Positions 4,009 through 6,745 of a DNA stretch of 6,745 bases are shown here, one piece after another. Position numbers and translations under genes: made by a program. The notes under the pieces were generated by a model. That model searched no databases. It was given only the letters and a program-made list of their open reading frames with translations, and was not told the DNA's origin. Source of the stretch: Synergistaceae bacterium (GTDB lineage Bacteria; Synergistota; Synergistia; Synergistales; Synergistaceae). Numbering within the stretch: position 1 is the first letter of the stretch; every line of letters begins with the position of its first letter. Where the stretch lies: positions 1-6,745 of the forward strand of contig JAITAT010000201.1 of assembly GCA_031283975.1 (NCBI GenBank), written 5' to 3'.

Positions 4009-5931
4009 ATGGGAGAAGATAATTGCAGTGCGACCGCAAGCGCCGATCCCGGAGAGGGGAAAGACGTTGACTTCAGCGAATTTCCGCCGAATTCTTACGC
4101 GGAGTGGACAGCGGCCGCGGAAGCGACTCTCAAGGACGCTTCGTTTGAGAAGAGCATGTTCACCAGGACATACGAGGGTATAACGCTCGAACCTCTCTAT
4201 ACCAGGGATCACTCGCCGGCGCCCGATTCCGCGAAATCGCTGCCTGGCGAGGCTCCGATGCTCCGGGGAACTTCGGAGGACGGCTACTTGGGGGGAAAAT
4301 GGGAGATAGCCCAGGACTCGACCTGCGGGACGCCGGAGGAAACATCCGCCGAGATTCGCCGCGAACTGGAAAAAGGAGCCGCCACAATCACGTTCCGCGC
4401 CGAAGGAATGTCGGCGGAGGACGTGAAAAAAGCGCTGAAAGGCGTCGACGTAAAAAAATATCCGTTCCACGTATACACGGGGGCGTCGTGCGATGCCGTC
4501 AGTTTCTTTGAGGACGCCGCGGGCTCCCCGGCAGTTCTGTCGGGATGCATAGGAAGCGATCCCATAGGAGCTTATCTCGTCCACGGCTCGATTCCGAAGA
4601 GTTTTCCTGCGCTGATGGACGAGACGGCCGAAACCATGATACGTCTCGCGAAAAAAGGGTCGAGCCTCCGTACGGTTCTGCTGCGCGGCGCGGTTTATCA
4701 TGATGGCGGCGCCAACGCCGTGCAGGAGACCGCCTATGTGATGGCGTCGGCGATAGAACTCATTTACGCTTTGCAGGAGAGAGGACTAGACATAGATGAT
4801 TTCGCCCGCGCGGTTCGCTTCGAGTTTGAGGCAGGTTCCAACTTTTTCATGGAGATAGCCAAACTGAGGGCCGCCAGGATTGTTTGGGCGCGGATAGCGG
4901 AAGAATTTTCCGGGGGTAAACCCGATGCGGAATCCCTCAAGGCGAGTATCTTCGGCCGCACGTCGTTTTTCACCAAGACGATATACGACCCCTACGTCAA
5001 CATGCTCCGCAACTCGACCGAAGCGTTTTCAGCGGTCGTCGGCGGCGTTGACGGGCTCACCGTCGGTTGTTTCGACGAAGCGATAAAACCCGGGGACGAG
5101 TTTTCCCGCAGAGTGGCCCGCAACTCCCAGATAATGCTGCAAGAGGAATTCCATCTGAGCGGGCCGATCGACCCCGCCGGAGGCTCGTGGTATATCGAAT
5201 CCCTCACGGATTCGCTCGCCGGGAAGGTATGGGAGACGATACAGGACACGCAGGCAAACGGCGGCATGTTAGCGTGCGTGAAGAGCGGGCGGGTGCAAAA
5301 CGCGGTGAACGAGGTACTCAAAGAGCGCTTCAAAAAACTCGCGACGCGCTCCGACCGCGCCGTAGGCGTCAATATGTATCCAAACACCGCGGAGACGCCG
5401 CTCGCCGGCGCGACATGCGGCGCGAATAAAAAAACGTGCGCCGCGGGCGGCGATATAACGCCAATACTCCCTCATCACTGGACGGAACAGTTCGAGGAAC
5501 TGAGAAGCCGCACCGAAGCTTACAGGGACAAAACCGGGGACAACGCCAAAATATTCCTCGCCAACATGGGGCCGGTATCCCAACACAAGGCGCGCGCCGA
5601 TTTCATAACGGGATTCATGGAGGTCGCCAACTTCGAGGTGCTTAAAAACGACGGGTTCGGGACGACGGACGCATGCGCCGACGCCGCGTGCGATATCGGC
5701 GCGGATATCGCCGTCATATGCTCGACCGACGCGACATATCCCGAACTCGCGCCGCCTCTCGCCCGCCGCATAAAGGAGAAAAAACCGTCCATGAAGGTTT
5801 TTCTGGCGGGAGCGCCCTCCGAGGAATTTAAGCAGTCGTACATCGACGCCGGAGTCGACGACTTCATCAGCGTAAGGTCGAACTGTCTCGCCGTATTGAG
5901 CGATATCCAAAAGGGAAAGGGGATGATGTAA
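4009..5931 (+). CDS. mutA: Methylmalonyl-CoA mutase small (beta) subunit, non-catalytic
   Basis: At 640 residues this matches the usual length of MutA, the small subunit of heterodimeric methylmalonyl-CoA mutase. Residues of about 35-480 form the mutase TIM-barrel-like domain, with family stretches GCIGSDPIGAY (180-190) and GPIDPAGGSWYIE (385-397). After a linker comes a cobalamin-binding-like domain (about 512-640). In it the catalytic-subunit motif D-x-H-x-x-G is replaced: MGPVSQHKA (520-528) has V, Q and A at the D, H and G places, so lower-axial His ligation of B12 is lost, as is normal for the small subunit. Its role is structural, supporting MutB in converting (R)-methylmalonyl-CoA to succinyl-CoA in the cytoplasm. 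The linker carries C470 and C477. ATG 4009 has GGGGGTGAG (3994-4002) 6 nt upstream. The stop TAA is followed immediately by the mutB start. Identification is firm; whether Cys pair or leader matters is unknown. Confidence 0.95.
   Translation: MGEDNCSATASADPGEGKDVDFSEFPPNSYAEWTAAAEATLKDASFEKSMFTRTYEGITLEPLYTRDHSPAPDSAKSLPGEAPMLRGTSEDGYLGGKWEIAQDSTCGTPEETSAEIRRELEKGAATITFRAEGMSAEDVKKALKGVDVKKYPFHVYTGASCDAVSFFEDAAGSPAVLSGCIGSDPIGAYLVHGSIPKSFPALMDETAETMIRLAKKGSSLRTVLLRGAVYHDGGANAVQETAYVMASAIELIYALQERGLDIDDFARAVRFEFEAGSNFFMEIAKLRAARIVWARIAEEFSGGKPDAESLKASIFGRTSFFTKTIYDPYVNMLRNSTEAFSAVVGGVDGLTVGCFDEAIKPGDEFSRRVARNSQIMLQEEFHLSGPIDPAGGSWYIESLTDSLAGKVWETIQDTQANGGMLACVKSGRVQNAVNEVLKERFKKLATRSDRAVGVNMYPNTAETPLAGATCGANKKTCAAGGDITPILPHHWTEQFEELRSRTEAYRDKTGDNAKIFLANMGPVSQHKARADFITGFMEVANFEVLKNDGFGTTDACADAACDIGADIAVICSTDATYPELAPPLARRIKEKKPSMKVFLAGAPSEEFKQSYIDAGVDDFISVRSNCLAVLSDIQKGKGMM
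5917..5922 (+). promoter_or_regulatory. Ribosome binding site that decides the mutB TTG start
   Basis: AAGGGG lies inside the last codons of mutA, 9 nt before TTG 5932. The two ATGs between them (5923 and 5926) are in the mutA frame and run straight into its TAA, so the TTG is the only start at proper spacing for mutB. Translation is probably coupled to mutA termination. Confidence 0.75.
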
Positions 5932-6745
5932 TTGAACGGACTGAAAAGATCGAACCCCGACTTTACAAAGGCGGCGCTCAAAACGGAAGGCAAGCCCGCG
6001 CCGCTCGGTGAACGCAAAAAACAGTGGGAGAAAAAATTCGAGCGCAAACACGGGCGCGCGCCGTCCGAATCCATCGAACGGACGATGGAACAGATAGACG
6101 TCAAGCCCCTTTACACCGAGGAGGATTACGGCGCGTTGAAACACCTCGACTATATGCCGGGGATGCCCCCGTATCTCAGAGGACCGTACCCGACCATGTT
6201 CGTGACGCGCCCCTGGACGGTGCGCCAGTACGCCGGATTCTCGACCGCCGAGGAGAGCAACGCTTTTTACCGCAGAAATCTCGCCGCGGGACAAAAAGGG
6301 CTGTCGATAGCCTTCGATCTCGCGACGCACAGAGGGTACGACTCCGATCACCCGCGCGTCGTCGGCGATGTGGGCAAGGCGGGCGTGGCCGTCGATTCGA
6401 TTCTGGATATGGAGATACTCTTCTCGGGAATCCCTCTCGACAGGATGTCGGTTTCCATGACCATGAACGGGGCCGTTCTGCCGATCCTGGCGTTCTACAT
6501 CGTCGCCGCCGAGGAACAGGGCGTCGACAAAGCGGTACTCAACGGAACCATCCAGAACGACATATTGAAAGAGTTCATGGTGCGCAATACGTACATTTAC
6601 CCGCCCGCGGCGTCGATGAGAATAATCGGGGACATCTTCGCCTACACGTCGCGCAACATGCCCAAATTCAACTGCATCAGCATCTCGGGCTATCACATCC
6701 AAGAGGCCGGGGCCACGGCTGATATCGAGCTGGCGTACACATTGG
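5932..6745 (+). CDS. mutB: Methylmalonyl-CoA mutase large (alpha) catalytic subunit, N-terminal part (runs off window)
   Basis: The visible 271 residues, starting at TTG and open to the right edge, are the N-terminal half of the barrel domain of MutB (about 720-730 residues in the family). An N-terminal arm (1-50) is followed by [20 protein letters not shown] (85-104), the CoA- and substrate-contacting strand, then the family-typical [15 protein letters not shown] (128-142), [14 protein letters not shown] (205-218) and [15 protein letters not shown] (250-264). Aligned to P. shermanii MutB from memory with a constant offset of 11, Y100, Q208, R218, Y254 and H255 match Y89, Q197, R207, Y243 and H244. 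Keeping Tyr and Arg at 89/207 argues for methylmalonyl-CoA rather than isobutyryl-CoA, where these are Phe and Gln. The C-terminal B12 domain, with the true DxHxxG motif, lies outside the window. It abuts mutA with no gap. AdoCbl-dependent isomerisation to succinyl-CoA is the known reaction. Confidence 0.95.
   Translation, partial: MNGLKRSNPDFTKAALKTEGKPAPLGERKKQWEKKFERKHGRAPSESIERTMEQIDVKPLYTEEDYGALKHLDYMPGMPPYLRGPYPTMFVTRPWTVRQYAGFSTAEESNAFYRRNLAAGQKGLSIAFDLATHRGYDSDHPRVVGDVGKAGVAVDSILDMEILFSGIPLDRMSVSMTMNGAVLPILAFYIVAAEEQGVDKAVLNGTIQNDILKEFMVRNTYIYPPAASMRIIGDIFAYTSRNMPKFNCISISGYHIQEAGATADIELAYTL

Noticed and set aside
3853..4701. Minus-strand open frame of 282 codons opposite the mutA start
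   Set aside because: Antisense to mutA, with no recognisable motif and no supported start.
5269..6702. Minus-strand open frame of 477 codons opposite mutA/mutB
   Set aside because: It spans the boundary of two firmly identified genes on the other strand, is rich in Arg/His/Val as GC-rich shadows are, and matches nothing I know.

Overview
The window looks like ordinary bacterial chromosome: dense coding, GC-rich with many NNG/NNC codons, good Shine-Dalgarno sequences and stop/start overlaps. It holds two divergent transcription units separated by a tRNA gene. The gene content fits an anaerobic amino-acid-fermenting bacterium: a multi-subunit flavin/iron-sulfur amino-acid or imino-acid dehydrogenase, plus a heterodimeric methylmalonyl-CoA mutase. 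From memory of such gene sets I would guess Synergistota, but nothing in the window proves a lineage.

Left part, minus strand, read from 3312 down to 1: five tightly coupled genes encode what looks like one electron-transferring complex. In transcription order they are a small HcnA-like [2Fe-2S] protein (2983-3312), an HcnB/OoxA-like FAD/NAD(P) oxidoreductase (1877-2980), a two-cluster [4Fe-4S] ferredoxin with an extra C-terminal domain (1377-1877), a stand-alone BFD-type [2Fe-2S] protein (1089-1373), and a sarcosine-oxidase-beta/D-amino-acid-oxidase-like FAD subunit (1-1092, running off the left edge). Gaps are 2 nt or less apart from one of 3-6 nt, and two junctions overlap (TGATG and ATGA). 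The BFD-type domain that is often the C-terminus of the HcnB/OoxA-type subunit is here a separate gene, with a ferredoxin gene between. The natural substrate cannot be read from the sequence; proline, hydroxyproline, sarcosine and other secondary or D-amino acids are all possible.

Middle, 3313-4008: a class II tRNA-Leu(CAG) gene with encoded CCA lies at 3457-3543 on the minus strand, with a good sigma70-type promoter at 3554-3582. I see no intrinsic terminator between the tRNA and the redox operon, so read-through is possible. The 465-bp stretch 3544-4008 has no convincing gene. It holds the tRNA promoter, several short dyad symmetries and candidate promoters for the plus-strand operon. I found no cobalamin riboswitch.

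Right part, plus strand: mutA (4009-5931), the non-catalytic small subunit of methylmalonyl-CoA mutase, is followed with no gap by mutB (5932 to the right edge), the catalytic large subunit, which starts at TTG directly after the mutA TAA and in the same frame. MutB keeps the residues that mark methylmalonyl-CoA specificity. Together the subunits interconvert (R)-methylmalonyl-CoA and succinyl-CoA with adenosylcobalamin, a step in propionate formation or use. I see no wholly new system. The most interesting points are the split domain organisation of the redox complex, the gapless in-frame mutA/mutB junction and the unexplained dyads in the divergent intergenic region.
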